Below are positions 1 to 13,690 of a stretch of 64,000 bases of DNA, piece after piece; the stretch's first letter is position 1; every line of letters starts with the position of its first letter. Origin of the DNA: Linum tenue. Lineage: Eukaryota; Streptophyta; Magnoliopsida; Malpighiales; Linaceae. The notes under the pieces were generated by a model that worked only from the letters and a program-made list of their open reading frames with translations, had not been told where the DNA came from and did no database searches. The stretch lies in NCBI GenBank assembly GCA_946122785.1, contig CAMGYJ010000006.1, forward strand, positions 66,093,676 to 66,157,675, read 5' to 3'. A program made the position numbers and the translations under genes.

Positions 1-541
1 GTTTGGTTAATTGGTTAACCAGATTAACCAATATAAAATCACATTATCATTGACGATGAAAATTTCCCGGTTAATGCAACAATTCGCAATTTATATAATG
101 AATAAAACATAACAATCAACACATAGTTATAGTTGACCCTTAACAAAAATACATGCAACTAAGACAATTATCTTACGATTAGTATATAAGTATTCACCTA
201 ACAAAAATTTATGACAATGGTATGTGTTAATGAATTGTTGTGTTTGTGTAAATTGACTTAGTCTCTTAGCAATTATCATAGGCTGGAAATGACCTTCCTT
301 TCAAGTTTTCATCCATCACAATGTATGAAATTTATCTAAATTAGGCGTCCATATGTTGTGGTCTACATTTCACATATACAAATATACACTATATGAGCAA
401 TATTGAGCTTTATATTTTATGAGTCTAAAAGGGATGAACGTTAACTCTTGAGTGGTTATGCAAAGTATTAAGTATGTGTATATAATATATGTTAGATATA
501 TGGCTAATTACTTAACTGGTTAATTTGGTTGACTGGTTAGG
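1..541. repeat. Possible right part of a hAT-like element cut by the window edge
   Basis: The window opens with GGTTAATTGGTTAACC-type sequence, and inverted versions (TTAACTGGTTAATTTGG) recur near 510-540. Clustered subterminal GGTTAACC motifs are typical of the hAT elements found later in this window. The left end is missing and no target-site duplication can be tested. Confidence 0.25.
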
Positions 542-3500
542 AGTATCCGAAGAGAAGAAGATGACTTCCAAATGCGTCTAGTTGTGATTTAGATGCATGA
601 TTTGTACATTGCTTGAATTAGACCTAGGTTAGTTCTTGTTTATGTATGCTTTTTTTTTTAAAGACAGACGTCAAACGTCTAGATCACATTAGCAATAACA
701 CGTTCATGGGAGATTCCCATTACATCACGATTGATCTATTGGATCACATCCCTATAGCACACATTGAAGGGATGTGTGCCAAAATCATAATCGTGAGCCT
801 TGCTTGCCAAGAACTCGACAGTGAAATTGGCTTCCCTATACACATGGGACACTCTAACCTTCCATTGTGGATCAAATTTGCGGATAAGATGATCATCTTA
901 TCCCCTTCCAATTAGGAACCTACCTAGTTGATGCTAGTGAGGTCAGAGGTGAGTGTGTGACCATCGACTCACCAGACTAGTGTGAGGACGGGTAGAACTC
1001 GTTTAGAGGATGTAGACCTTACATCTAGTCAGATATGTTGATTGTGGTGACAATGGACCGACGAATGCGACTATAAGGGGGACCAAGAGACATGACTATT
1101 GGTAGTGGTTTGCGTAGTTATAGTAGTTTTTTTAAAGTTCTTAGTAATTTTTTATAACTTATGGTAGTGATTTTTATTAAAAATCATCAATCAGTACAAA
1201 CTAAAATTTGTTAAATCAGCTATCAACATCATCCATCAATATTAATTAAAAATTCTTAAATCACTACTACCGACAATAAAATCACTACTATCCGCCAAAA
1301 TCATAATAGAAATGAAATTATTAGTAATTTGCTATAGAAAATGGCTACTAAAAAGAATATAGAGAAAAGAGATTTTAGACTTTCATTAATGTATTTTAAT
1401 TTTTTTAAATACCAAACATGCCCTTCATTAATCATTACCAACCACCGTCAAATTCAACTTAAAGAATAGAAAGTAGCATCCAACACTTTTTCGACCAAGA
1501 TATTATCCTTCATGGGCCATTGACAGAACGAGAAGATTGAAACATCAAACATGTGTCATGGTACTAGCTTATTACCCGGCCCGTTGGCCGGATTACTGTA
1601 TGTTACCCACTTGTGGAATGGGAGAGAAAGCAAGTGAGAGTGAAGGGATTGGGATTCCACTTGATTAGGACTGACCCACTAATCGAATTCTTCCCGACCC
1701 GCCCCAACCTACAGGGTCAGAAAGAGTCAATAAGAAAATACGAACGGGGAGGATTAGTCATATATCTTGACTCTTCAGAAGTGGGTCAAACAGGATCAAG
1801 GTTGGGTGAGGGAAATTTTTAGCGCTAAGCAGAGTTCTGGGTTGAATACCTTTACTTAGGCCTAGAAATTGGTGCTGATGCAGACTGCAGTTTTTATTAT
1901 ACCATCATCAATCATCATTGAATTAGTCCTGGGCATCCCTCCTCGTTGTCGGACTGAATTCTAATGATGGTTTCATTCCTTGCACCAGCCATATCAGCGA
2001 GTTTCCATCTCGAGCATGATTTGCCTATGTACAAATAATAAAATTAGAGTATGAAAATGAATTCAATGAAAAGGAAAAGAGAATTCTAACACATGCCAAT
2101 AAATACACACATAATAGTTGAAGCTAAGTGAAAGTAATTACTCGCACATCAATTCTCAAAAATTACAGACTAAACATTGGCTAGAATGGCACTGAAACTA
2201 CCAAGAATCATGGACGAAACAACTTGTCAAATTAAATAATCCTTATACTGAAACTACCTTCTAACTTGAAATAAGACATGATCACAGTTCATAGCTCTCT
2301 TCTCACTATGAATTGGTTGCAACTCGTCCTTATCACTGCCTCTCAAGCTCAATTCAAACAGAATAGAGACCGTTATGTAAGATAACCATATTCTTACTGA
2401 TCATAATTCCTTTCTTCACTCCATTTTTGTCGGAGAAAAGAGTTATCCCCCTCTCCTGCATTTCCCTTTCCCCCTCTCTTATCCCTCTTCTTCACAAACC
2501 GATCCCTAAACCAGCAACAACAACATAAAAATAGCCTTCGTCTCTCCCGTCTCCATCTATTGAACGCGTTGGTGGCAAGACAGGACTGTAGAAGCAAAAT
2601 TTTCTAAAATCAAACTAAATTTTTTGAAGCAGACTCAACCACGAAAAAAGAGTAAAGCAACAATGCAGTAGAACCCTAAATTTAACTACAATCAAGCACA
2701 TATCAGCAAGATTTTCGATTTGTCTGAGAGTTAACTACACGGAGAGAACAATTGATGCATAATTGAAATGCTCCAAGCAAGTTGAAGGCAAACCATAACT
2801 TTAGAATTTGGTCATTATAATAACCTTCAAGTATTGATGCTTCTAAGAACTATTATGTCCAACCCCCACTTATACAACTACGTAGCCATAGTAATTAGTT
2901 GTATAATGAGAAATATTACAAAGAAAACTACATAAACAACCAATGTAAGTAAATATTAAAACTAACAACTGATAAAACTTAAAATCTCTCTATTGGTATA
3001 AATGTATCTATTAGTAACTACTATGCAATCGAGTATATATGATTTTTAGGCACTGAATAAGAAAAGTATAGATGGCTCACAAATGAAGACGTAGCAACTG
3101 AAGGTAGCACACAAAAACCAAAAATAGAAAAAGAGATAAGAAAAAAGGCGAGAAAAAGTCAAACAAAGAAAAAGCCCACATAGGAATACCTCGCTAGCTT
3201 TAGGGACTCTCTGCCACAACAAACAACCTTCTTAAAAATCTAACACCCTGAGACATCAAACAAACCTCCCACGACACTAATGTATGGCATTCCTATTGTC
3301 CAATAGGTTTGCCCAATTTAGACTTCTAAATAAATGGACTTTTCACCATTAAACCAAAACTCACAATCATTAACAGTTAATGCAAAGACAAACATTTCTG
3401 AGGCCAATCACAGCATTTAAGCATAATTTTTAGTTGAAAAGAACAACTAAGTATTTAGCTAAATGATATAGTAGAATGGACACAATCTGCTACCTACTAA

Positions 3501-4268
3501 TGATATAAACGTGTACCGGTACCATCGTTGTATCCTGACTTGCCATTTGCAACGGGCACTTTGAAAGACAGCTGCATTTTAGAGAATAAACACCCATAAG
3601 GGCGTTACGAAACCAAGCTTAATCCAAAATCTTCATATTCCACTTCGAAGACTCCATTTTCAAAAATAAGAGAGTTTAACATGTCAAATTACTCATTTGA
3701 AAAATCTCAAACAACTATTAATCAATGCAATATAATGGCACGTTCCAAATTATGTACTTGTAGGAATAATCCCAAATAATTATCAATTAATGCCCCAACT
3801 ACCTAATGTGCAGAATAGCCCTGGAGCTGTGCTGTTGTTTGCGTTGGTCTACCTTCAAACATAACATAGTTGCATCACGAACCAAAGCAATTAAGCAAAA
3901 ATCTTCATATTCCAAGTAGAATGACTCAATTCAATTTGGCCAACGCTTTATACATATTGTTTACCCCTGGACCTGTTGCACTTGCGCCTTCAGATCTTCG
4001 TGAACACAATACAATTGCGGAGAGGAGGCTGTCAACGGAATAAAAATTGTTAATTAAGTGAATCACCATACAACTAAACAAACGCGCTCTTCTTGATTAG
4101 CTATCAAAATAGTGGGGGTCGCTACAATCCATCGGTTGCTCCCTCTGCGCCTAAGTTGTAGATATTAGGTTTCAGTGAGAACTTTGAGTACATGAGGAGA
4201 TATTTTGTAGTGGAGGAGATGACCCGGTGAGTAGAATAGGAAGATTTGGAGAGGCTGCAATGGGCAAA
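542..4268. other. AT-rich intergenic DNA, nothing recognised
   Basis: Only short ORFs occur (for example 646-915 and 1613-1822); none resembles a family I know. Stretches near 1120-1330 and 2860-3050 are AT-rich with weak internal symmetry. I see no gene, RNA gene or clear transposon end. Confidence 0.5.
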
Positions 4269-5096
4269 GCAGTTAAAATCGAGATTTTACCTAAAATCGA
4301 AAACTGGGGTAAAATCAAAATCGTATAATCGAATCGTAAAATCGTAGGATTTTAAGTACCATATAGAACATAGCATATAAGAATATTAATAAGGTAAATT
4401 ATTAATATCACAAAGACACATAGCATTTAAAATGATAATTCAGAAGATTTTTTTTCATAAGATAATTCTCAAGATTAATGTTCCAAAATCACTATTTTAA
4501 TTGTTATTTAATGTGTAACTCAAAATAATTCATGATGAAGGGATATAGTTCATGGGTTTGGCTTTTATTTTCATGTTATGTCTAGGTTGTTTAACTCAAA
4601 GTAATATTTCGACATCGTCTACTAAGTATGATTTAAAACTAAAAATAATTGAACTCCAATAAAATAAGTAATGTTAGTGGCTTGATACAAATATATTCAT
4701 TAATAAATTAATTAGTTAATAATGATGTTAGTTCTTACATACTTCCAATATTAGGACAGGTGTTTTACCAATAAGTTAAATGGGGTGAAGGGAAAGAGAT
4801 TAACCGAACCCTAATTTGGTTATTTTTATTATTTTGAATATTTTTCAAATAGAAAAATATCTGAGAAGATTCCATTGCCCTTTCCGCTGAAACAGTTATA
4901 CTTATTTTAAATTGGCTCAAACCACCTATTTTGTTCTCTTACGATCAAAATCCCGATTTCGGTACTATTTTACGATTTTAGTCCCGATTTTAAACGATTT
5001 TAAGGTCCACCGATTTTATATTAAAATCAAGATCGGAATCCCTAAGTAAAATCCTAAAATCCTACGATTTTACGATCAACATCCCGAATTTGACTG
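4269..5096. repeat. hAT-like non-autonomous element with AAAATCG subterminal repeats
   Basis: The left end reads GCAGTTAAAATCGAGAT and the inverted right end reads GCAGTCAAATTCGGGAT. Both ends carry many copies of TAAAATCG/CGATTTTA over about 120 bp, with an AT-rich core without genes. Flanking 8-mers (ATGGGCAA near the left end, ATTGGCGA at the right) match only partly, so the target duplication is uncertain. Confidence 0.45.
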
Positions 5097-5814
5097 CATT
5101 GGCGATGGGTGCACGATTAGTGGGCCAAATAACAGTTTGGGCCCGTTTAAATGAAAACATATTTTTACTTTCGTGCTCAACAGACCGACCGCACTGGCAT
5201 CTTCTAAATTTACCCCTAAAAAATTGCTCTGTACGCATCAAATTTAAAATGGAATCCCTCTTTTCTCATTTCACATTTCACATTTATATGATGTGTAGAT
5301 TGTGATGAGTGTAGATGTAGACCTGTCATTGTCCTACAAATTCATTAACACGCCAAAAAGTGGTGAAATGAGCCACCCTATTAAACACAATTTTGTATAA
5401 TGATCATTGGATCCAATCATGCCAGATTATGAAGAAGTTTAAAATGTAGCGGTTATCCCGACTAAAACATTAAAAGAACCAGTCTCATATAGTTTGCACA
5501 AAGATATAATTTCTCCATAGTAATTCTGAAAAATAATATTAATTTAAGAAGTCGATATTGCTTCTACATGTTTAATATTGCAATTCGATATGCAATATTC
5601 GAACCAGTGATATTTGGGCTGCAATTTTAGGGTTATTGTATATTTATAAAATAGATAGAAATTTAAATTAAGTATTAAATTACAACTAAAATAATCAAAG
5701 TATTAAAACACCAAATAAGTACTTACGGGAGATTCAGTGGCCAACTAATCGTTAAAAAGTCATATGATTTTCATAATTTAGGTTCGTGTATGTTTGAATT
5801 TAAATAGATACAAT
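5097..5814. other. Intergenic DNA, nothing recognised
   Basis: AT-rich sequence with no supported gene. The 71-codon ORF at 5090-5305 has no recognisable domain and starts inside the preceding repeat. Confidence 0.5.
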
Positions 5815-5895
5815 AAATATACTTAGTGTAATTGGTTATGATCCTTGCTTGCTCTTAAAGAGACCAAGGCTCAAATCCCAGTGCATGCCTTTTTT
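5815..5895 (+). repeat. tRNA-derived SINE head (fragment)
   Basis: TAGTGTAATTGG (5824-5835) fits an internal Pol III A box and GGCTCAAATCCC (5868-5879) fits a B box, spaced as in tRNA-related SINEs. The sequence does not fold as an intact tRNA. The body ends next to the insertion site of the MULE-type element starting at 5908. Confidence 0.4.
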
Positions 5896-5907
5896 ATGAT
5901 AAATAAA

Positions 5908-6792
5908 GGGTTAATAGCATTTTCTACCCCTTTACTATCGTAAATTAACAAACGCACCCCTCTACTAAATATTTGCACAAACATACCCCTCTAATATTAA
6001 AATGTAACGAATATACCCTTCCGTCTAATTTTCTGTTAAATGGCTGTTAAATGGGTTGTAAAATGACTAAAATACCCCTCAATTACCCTTAATTCATTTT
6101 GACATTTTTTATGATACCTAATTAATTAAACCTTACCTAAGCCGTCATCTCTAAGCCATGCTCCATCCTTTCGTCTGCCCCGACTCCGAGAAGAATCCCC
6201 CAGCGCTCCCTCAGCGGCGGTTACGGCTGACTCTTCAACGCCGGCGACTGGAGCAGGCAGGGGCGAGACGACGACAGGTGGACAGGGGGGGATTCCGACA
6301 TGACCAATATATGCAATTGTATTGAATTCATTATCCCAATCCCACGAAAATTCAATCAAATATGGATGGAAAGTGGGTAGAGAAAAAACTCATGTCTTTT
6401 TTGTTTTGTCCAGTAGCCTAAAAGGATGGAGTTTGTGGAGGCAAAAGAGCGCAGGTGAGAGAGTTGTGATTGAGCCCTGCCGCTTTGCCCTGACTGGGAA
6501 CAGCAGCATCGTCACTGCCGCCGCTGGCATCGGGCTGCATTCGTTGGTGACGACTTAGGGTTAGGTTTTAATTAATTGGGGGTGATAAAAAAAATTGTTA
6601 AAATATATTAGGGGTAATTGAGGGGTATTTTAGTCATTTTACAACCCATTTAACAGCCATTTAACAGAAAATTAGACGGAAGGGTATATTTGTTACGTTT
6701 TAACATTATAGGGGTATGTTTGAGCAAAAATTTAGTAGAGGGGTACGTTTGTTAATTTGCGATAGTAAAGGGGTAGAAAATGCTATTAACCC
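5908..6792. mobile_element. Pack-MULE-like element with long TIRs and 9-bp TSD
   Basis: Both ends begin GGGTTAATAGCATTTTCTAC and form an inverted repeat of about 220 bp (5908-6125 against 6570-6792). A perfect 9-bp direct repeat ATAAATAAA flanks it (5899-5907 and 6793-6801), the target-duplication size of Mutator-like elements. The interior (about 6126-6560) is much more GC-rich than the TIRs and reads like pieces of coding DNA: on the - strand it gives a Pro/Ala/Gly-rich 77-codon ORF. There is no transposase, so this fits a Pack-MULE carrying captured host gene fragments. The source gene is not recognised. Confidence 0.8.
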
Positions 6793-6801
6793 ATAAATAA
6801 A

Positions 6802-8095
6802 TAAGAAAATAAGCAATTGTGAAGACCAAAATGTCCTTCCTATAATCACTCTCGTTGCAGGAAATTTGAAATGGAGCAACAGTTTTCATCATTCGGCTTT
6901 TATTTATTATCTAGATTCATATATGAACAAATATTTTAAAAATTAATATTCAAATTATTCATTGACGAAAGATGAAATAATCGACTATTACAAGTTTTCT
7001 TTGTATAAAAACTGTGACGTGTTACCATAGTCGAAAAGAATTATTAAAAACATTATTTGTTTATATTATTAAGTAATATAAAACTAAAAAAAATTATTAT
7101 ATAAAAAACTTCTCATATTACGTAAATGTCTAGTATTCTAGTTCTATATATACACCTATTTGGGGTTATGATTTTTCTCCAAATTTTAGGTGTGTGTCGT
7201 GACAACCCCAAATAAATGTTTACTTCGCCACTGATTTGGGTCTCCCCACATGGTTTTGCTTTTGGATAGGGGCTGCAATGATCTTGTCCATAGCGGACCG
7301 CATCGTATCAAATAGTAGTTGGATCGGACAACATCGAGTATTATGCCGTCTGGTTATTGGTCCAAATGAATTTTACAACTACTAAAGAAATGATGAACCG
7401 AAATGATATTTGGACCGGATCAAACCAAATCAAATGCAAATATGCAATGATGGCCAAGTACGGGCCCATTAATCATTGCCCGTTTGGGCCTCTATTATCC
7501 ATCAATTATGAGCACTACCTGCCAATTATACGGCCCACGGCAAAAAGAAATTGGCCGGCCCTAGCTCCCCTCAGTTGAAAATAAAAGCCGCCCTCTTCTG
7601 TTATTCAGTGGGTACTCGAGAGTCGAGACTGTACTGTTGGGTTCAAGGCAACGACAAAATCGAAAATCCTGAATAATTGTTTCCCCAATTAATTAATCGC
7701 ACATTTTGTTTGAAAAATAATTAAGATTTCACAGCTCGAATTATATGCCACCTAAATCCACTCGATAAGGAAAATTCTAGTTAAATAATTTTCTGATTTT
7801 CTCAATCTACTTGAATTGAATTAAGCTAATTACAATTATCCCTACTAATTATTAGAAAAAGAATCCCACTAGGAAGCTTCTTTTAATCTTTTTTTCATAC
7901 TGGGCACTGAGCAGCAGCGACAACAACCGCTTTTCCTTTTTCACTATTGCGCTTTCCCTTTTCTCCTCCCCCTCTCAACTTTTCTTCCCTGATCTTTCTC
8001 CGGCTAATCCGAGTGAGCCTGGAAAAAGAAAATCGTCCTCGTTCTTTCATTTCATTTTCTCCGCGCCGGATCACAATTCCGCTAAACGAGGAGAA
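6802..8095. other. Intergenic DNA and RopGEF promoter / 5' leader
   Basis: The first 430 bases are AT-rich. Near 7230 there is an orphan transposon-like end (CGCCACTG). From about 7590 the sequence becomes leader-like (CT-rich stretches near 7920-8070) and runs into the ATG at 8096. No TATA box was assigned with confidence. Confidence 0.4.
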
Positions 8096-10922
8096 ATGGG
8101 GAGCGTTTCGTCGGAGGACGACGGCGAGCGGTTCGAGCTCGACGGGTACAGCTTGAGCGCCGACGTCAGCGAGTCGGAGAGCAGTTCCAGCCGCGTTTCG
8201 TCGTCTTCGTTTCGGCATTGCGGCGGCGGCGGCAGAGGAGGAGGAGGAGAAGGAAGAGGTTCCGCTTCTTTCCTCACGTCTTCCTGTTCCCTTGCTCCAC
8301 CACTCCATGACGCGACTGAGTTGGAAGACGAGTTGCAGGCGCCGCCGGTCACACTGATGCCGCCGGTGATCGGCGGGAGGCACGTTGTGATTCCGCCGAA
8401 GAAGGGTGCGAAACCGGAGTCGGAATTGTCTGGTTAGTCTTTCTTCCGCGAGCTCTCTGATTCGAACTTTTGGCGCCGTTTTTGGAGGGAGACCTAACGG
8501 CTTTGCTTCTTTTGCTTTTCCTCTTTCGGTCAATTGTGGAATTGTGGATTCTATTTCTGGTTAGAAAGCTCTTTGTATGGACTGTATGTGATTATTGAGC
8601 AAGGCGTAGTGTTACATTTTCCTTCGATTAGCTTCTGTTTGGTATCTCAGGAATTTAAGCGAACAGGTGGAGGACAATTATTTTGCTCTAACGACTGTGC
8701 TTAATGCAGATTGTTCATGATTGAACTAGAAACCCTTTCAGTCTGCTTGTCATGATGCTATTACCAATTCTGCTTTCGCAGAAACTGAACTAATGAAGGA
8801 GAGATTCGCCAAGCTTCTGCTCGGAGAAGACATGTCAGGTGGAGGAAATGGAGTTTGCAATGCTCTGGCTATCTCCAATGCCATCACTAATCTCTCTGGT
8901 TTGTCCCCTTCTGGAAATTTATCTACATGTGTTCAATTTAGTCGATGGGGAGCTGGGATTTAAGTTGATCTATTGTGCTGACCTGTTCTGCAGCTTCTGT
9001 GTTCAGCCAACTGTGGAAGTTGGAACCATTATCACCTCAAAAGAAGGCAATCTGGCATCGAGAGATGGAATGGTTCTTATCTGTAAGCGATTTCATTGTG
9101 GAGCTAGTTCCATCGGTCCAGAATTTCCCCGGCGGGGGAACCTTTGAGATCATGGTGCCACAGCCACGGTCAGACCTTTTTGTCAATGTCCCAGCTCTGA
9201 AGAAGCTCGACACCATGCTGCTCAATATTCTAGATGGTTTCTCTAATTCAGAGTTCTGTTACGTGGAGCGTGGAATTGTGATTTCTGGAGATGATGACAC
9301 CAAGAACTTCATGCTGTCCTTGACTTCTGGGTCAGAGACGTCGTCGGTGAGGCTGGGAGAGAAATGGTGGCTGCCGTTTCCTAAAGTTCCTCAAAAGGGA
9401 TTGTCTGAGAATGCCAGGAAGAAGTTGCAGCAGTGTAGGGAATGCACCAGTCAGATTCTTAAAGCTGCCATGGCTATTAACAGCAATGTGCTTGCTGAGA
9501 TGGAAATCCCAAATGCTTACTCGGACAGCCTGCCCAAGGTAATAATGCAAAACTCTGTCTCTTCCATATAAATTAGTGGGTACATTCGCTGCCATTGATT
9601 CTTTGGTGGTGGGTGGTTGATTCTTGAAATAAAATATATTTTGAGATACATAGATGGTGACTGTTTAAATGAATATGATAGTTTCTCCTAATAATGCTTA
9701 ACGTACTAGCATTCTAATCATAGTCTTTCATAATAAGGGCAAATTAACTATAGAAATTAATCATTGACAATATGGTCATAAAGGCTACTGGATTTGAATG
9801 TATCACTTCTCATCCACTACATTTCCAAACCCTAACCCGCATTCTCTATCCTCTTCAATCTCTGTAATTTGATTTTCAAGTGTTTTCTTTCTTTTTACCC
9901 TTATTCTTTGTGTATCTGCTGTCAGAGCGCGAAATCTTGTTTAGGAGAGACGTTACATGGTTACCTAGCTGCCGACAAGTTCTCTCCTGATGGCTTCCTG
10001 GATCACTTAGATTCGTCCTCAGAATTCACCAGTCTGGAAGTAGCTAACCAGATTGAAGCAGCTGCTCATATATGGAACCAGAAATACATCAGAAAGTACA
10101 TGGGTGGAGGAGGGAGGTCGACATCATCATCGTCATCATGGGGTGGCAAAAAACTTAAAAGCACTGCTACTCCCAAATGCAAGATCCTGGCAACACGGGC
10201 TGAGAACGTCTTGCACAACTTACGCCTACGGTTCCCTGGCCTCCCACAGACCTCGTTGGACATGAGCAAGATTCAACATAACAGGGTATGTGATATTGAC
10301 CATTCAATAAATTATCCTCCTGTTGCGCTGTTTCATCAGTATACGTGAACGTGCTTTGATTGTACACAGTACACATATACATGTGCTTTATATGTACGAA
10401 GTAAATACACTCACTGATGTATATGCATACTTAGATACCTGATACTCTGACTGGATATGTGTACAAAGTTGGTTTACTTTCACAGCCTTATATAGATAAG
10501 TATAGATAAACCCTAAATAGTTAAGATAGAATTGAGCGTGATGCTCACTACTTGCCGTTCACAAATGCTCACCCACAATTTGTTTTTCTCTCTTTTTGCA
10601 GGATGTAGGGCGTGCCATCATCGAGAGCTACTCGAGGGTGATGGAGAGCCTAGCATTCAACATCATGGCGAGAATCGAAGACCTTCTATACGTCGACGAC
10701 GCCACAAAGCAACGTGCATCAGCAGAGTCCCTGTACACAGCACAAGGCAGGCTGAGCTGTTCATTTGCCAAACAAAGGTGGATATCCCCCATCGCCCCTT
10801 TTTCTTTCGACCATTCCGGTGAGTTAGTCAGTTGTCATCATCATCACAACGGAACCATGCCGCAGTCTCCAAGGAATAGCCACACTAGGGAAAGGGAACC
10901 TCTAGATCAAAGCTCTAGATAA
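8096..10922 (+). CDS. ROPGEF: Rho-of-plants guanine nucleotide exchange factor (RopGEF, PRONE domain)
   Basis: Five exons join in frame: 8096-8432, 8782-8898, 8994-9538, 9926-10285, 10602-10922, giving 559 aa, a normal RopGEF length. The N-terminus (1-112) is Ser/Glu/Gly-rich. The PRONE domain spans about 115-490 and includes [59 protein letters not shown] and [14 protein letters not shown]. The last 70 residues are variable, as in the family. PRONE proteins load GTP on ROP/RAC GTPases at the plasma membrane, and the variable tails are known regulatory regions targeted by receptor-like kinases. The N-terminal start MGSVSSEDD and the domain are closest to RopGEF1-type proteins as I remember them. 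All introns are GT-AG and no frame break is seen. Confidence 0.93.
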
Positions 10923-11517
10923 GCTGGCTTTCTGAGAAAATGGGGCCCGGACTGCCATTTACCTCCAGCACATGGTATAGATTGACAGAGTTCATGGATC
11001 TGTACATATCTAACGTTTTATAGTAGTTGAAAAATTGGGAGTCGTTTGGTTATTTAGGGGCAGGGAGGCATGGCAGTGGCTGGCGGGAAGTCGTACGTTG
11101 TATTAATAGAGGAATAGGTAGTTGATTGAGGGTCTGTTTTTATTCGAATTCTTATTAGAGATGATTACCTGTGTGGGTTCGTTGTAGACTTGTGGGAGCT
11201 GAAAGGTGCTGAAGTTGTAATGATCACAGTGATGGTGGGCGTCAAATTTCTCTCTTTGTCGCTGTCAAGCAGAGTGGACCACCAGAATAAGTAACTCGGA
11301 TTCCACAAGGATCTGTGCAGAGGACGAGAATCGAGAGCTGTAAAATTGGATATCTATTGGGAGTTGCAATTTCAGTAAATGTGATGGAATTTGCCTGGCT
11401 GTAAAATTAATTGCGTGAATGAATTTGGTGCTGTACTAGTTTGGTGGTCACATGAAGGCTAGGGCATGGTATGGCTTGATTCAATTTAGAATCTTATTGA
11501 ATAGCTAAAAAAACTAG
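10923..11517 (+). other. RopGEF 3' untranslated and downstream region
   Basis: This follows the TAA stop at 10922. It has no ORF of note and probably includes the 3' UTR. No clear polyadenylation signal was assigned. Confidence 0.4.
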
Positions 11518-11759
11518 GGGTCATTTGGATGAGGAATTCCAATGGATCAATCTGTGCCAGATTGATCCTTTTGGCAGCAGAAAATATGGATGGAGCAATT
11601 TGGCTGGGGAATTCTGAATTGTCTCATTTTGAGCCAATTAGAATTGTCTAGGGTGGGAGCAGGTAATTTGAATTGACTCGTTTTAAATGACTCGTTTTAT
11701 AAAATGAACCAATTGGTCAAATTGTCTCGTTTTACAATTGTTCCATCCAAGCGACTTCC
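11518..11759. mobile_element. Tourist-like MITE (242 bp)
   Basis: The left end GGGTCATTTGGATGAGGAA pairs with the inverted right end GGAAGTCGCTTGGATGGAA. TAG trinucleotides flank it (11515-11517, 11760-11762), close to the TWA duplication of PIF/Harbinger elements. There is no coding capacity. Confidence 0.5.
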
Positions 11760-11762
11760 TAG

Positions 11763-12889
11763 TGTTTGTGAAAGTATAGTTGGTCCGACCGGAAAAAATT
11801 TATGACAAATTTAAATCGGTAGCTAATTTTAGCGGTATGAAACGATTGAACAATGATCGAAACTATTTGAACAATTGTTAAATCTCAAATGAGTTAATAC
11901 TTCATTTTGACCTGAATTATACCCAAGCTTTCTACTTTGGTTTATGGTTTCTGAAATTACTCTTATGGAGGCATTGGAAATGGAGGGTGTCCCTCTCCTC
12001 TTATGGCCATGGTTTGAGCGTTTTACTACTTGGGCTAAGCAAACAAGTACATATTCTGCACTGGGCCTAAAGACTAGAGATGGCCCAACTTAATCAAGCC
12101 CGTAACTCAAGACCAGTTTGAATTGGGCTCCATAAAATCAGTGACTCGCTCGGCTACACCTGGCACAGTCGCTGCCGTGCATTCGGATTCACAAACAGTT
12201 GTTGGATTTCTGACTGTAGTGTGTAGACTGTCACATTCTACACCAGAAATGTTAAGAAACAAGGCATTTACGCATTACCGGAAATATGGTTACTGATGCA
12301 ATGGTAGATCTTCGCCATTAATGTCCGTCGAAGAGCTCCTATGACCTTATTCTATAATTTCATTTTACAATTGTGCCAAAAACAATTTAAAAAAAAAACA
12401 AATATAGGAGGCCACTTTGGTCTTTTTCCCTTCCTGGCTGAGCATGTATCATTATTCAAGCCTCTAAGTTAGTACACTCCTTTGAATCCTGCAATGCTTC
12501 AGAATCCTTGTTTTATTCCCCTCATAGATTAATATTAATATATAAAAGTTTAACATTAGAGTTACTATTTATTAGTGGTTCTCAAACTCCTACAAGTGCA
12601 AGTGGGGAAGTTTCAAGTTTCTCTTTTACATCACTCTCTCATTCTATAACCTTAAACTATGTGTTCATCTATTGTCTGTCACATCTATATCTATTGCCCA
12701 TTAGATTTTCCATTGTAGTTATTGTCTATTAATTAGGTTTTTGTCTATGATCTTCTGCCCAAATCATCGCCTTGGACCACCAATTTGCAACTCATCTCGA
12801 AACACTATCGACGAAATCAATGAATAATAGATGTCACGATCGCCTACCGAAGATCCATAACATATCTACTATGCATAATTCTCTCCTTC
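11763..12889. other. Intergenic DNA, nothing recognised
   Basis: Only short ORFs without known domains. An A-run lies near 12391. Confidence 0.5.
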
Positions 12890-13690
12890 ATCAACTAATT
12901 CACAACCCTTCTCCAAATATTGTTGGTGGACTGGAATCTTAATTTGTACTCATCCACTGTGTCCCAAGACTACCACCGAAAAATTAATACTAAATTTGCT
13001 CTGTGTTGCCGAGTTTTGTATCGAGATCGAGTTTCATATTCTTTAATATTTTCGTATTCCTCTTTTTCCTTTTGGTTAAGCATGACAATTGAACTCAAAC
13101 TCATGGGTGTCCAACCTAATTCGATCAGGTCAAAGTGAGTTGAACTCGACATTAATATTTTAAAATTTTAATTTTATCTTTTGTTAAGAATGACAATTGA
13201 ACTCAAACTCATGGTATAAACATGTTTTGAATCGAGAGCTAGTTTTAGCCGCTTTTGTAGTTTGCAAGATAGGTCGAGTGTGAATTTGTTAAGAACTCGA
13301 TTCGATCGGGTCAAGGCGAGCTAAACGCGGCGTTGATGAGTTTTAGATCGAGAGTGAGTTTTGTCCGCTTTAATATATTTTTTTTATTTCTCCTTCTCCG
13401 CTAACGAGTTTTGTATCAAGAGTACGTTTTATTTGCTTTTAGAATTGGCATGTTGAGTTGAGTGTGAACTGTTAAAAACTCGGTTTGAACTAGTCAAGGC
13501 GAGTTGAGCTCGGTGTGCAGAGTTTTTGGTAGGGAACGAGTTTTTATCCTTTTTAGTGTTTTTTATTTATCTTTTTCCTTTTGGTTGAGCACTCAAACCT
13601 ACAGGTATCCAACCTATTCAACCTTATCAAAACAACTTGAACCCAGTGTTAACAAGTTTTCAAGCGAATGTGAGTCTTATATTCTTTTGT
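12890..13690. repeat. Degenerate tandem-repeat array, left part
   Basis: A unit of roughly 200 bp recurs several times with much drift. Its landmarks are CTTTTTCCTTTTGGTT, TTGAACTCAAACTCATGG, GTCCAACCTAATTCGATC and GGTCAAGGCGAGTTGAAC. The array is interrupted by the LINE that follows and resumes at 16662. Confidence 0.55.

Noticed and set aside
646..915. 89-codon ORF
   Set aside because: Single short frame in AT-rich DNA with no family resemblance or splice partners seen.
5815..5895. Possible tRNA gene
   Set aside because: A- and B-box-like motifs are present but the arms do not form a cloverleaf; a SINE head is a better fit.
7895..8533. 212-codon ORF antisense to RopGEF exon 1
   Set aside because: It runs opposite a coding exon with clear family homology; its Arg-rich, low-complexity translation is a shadow of GC-rich codons.
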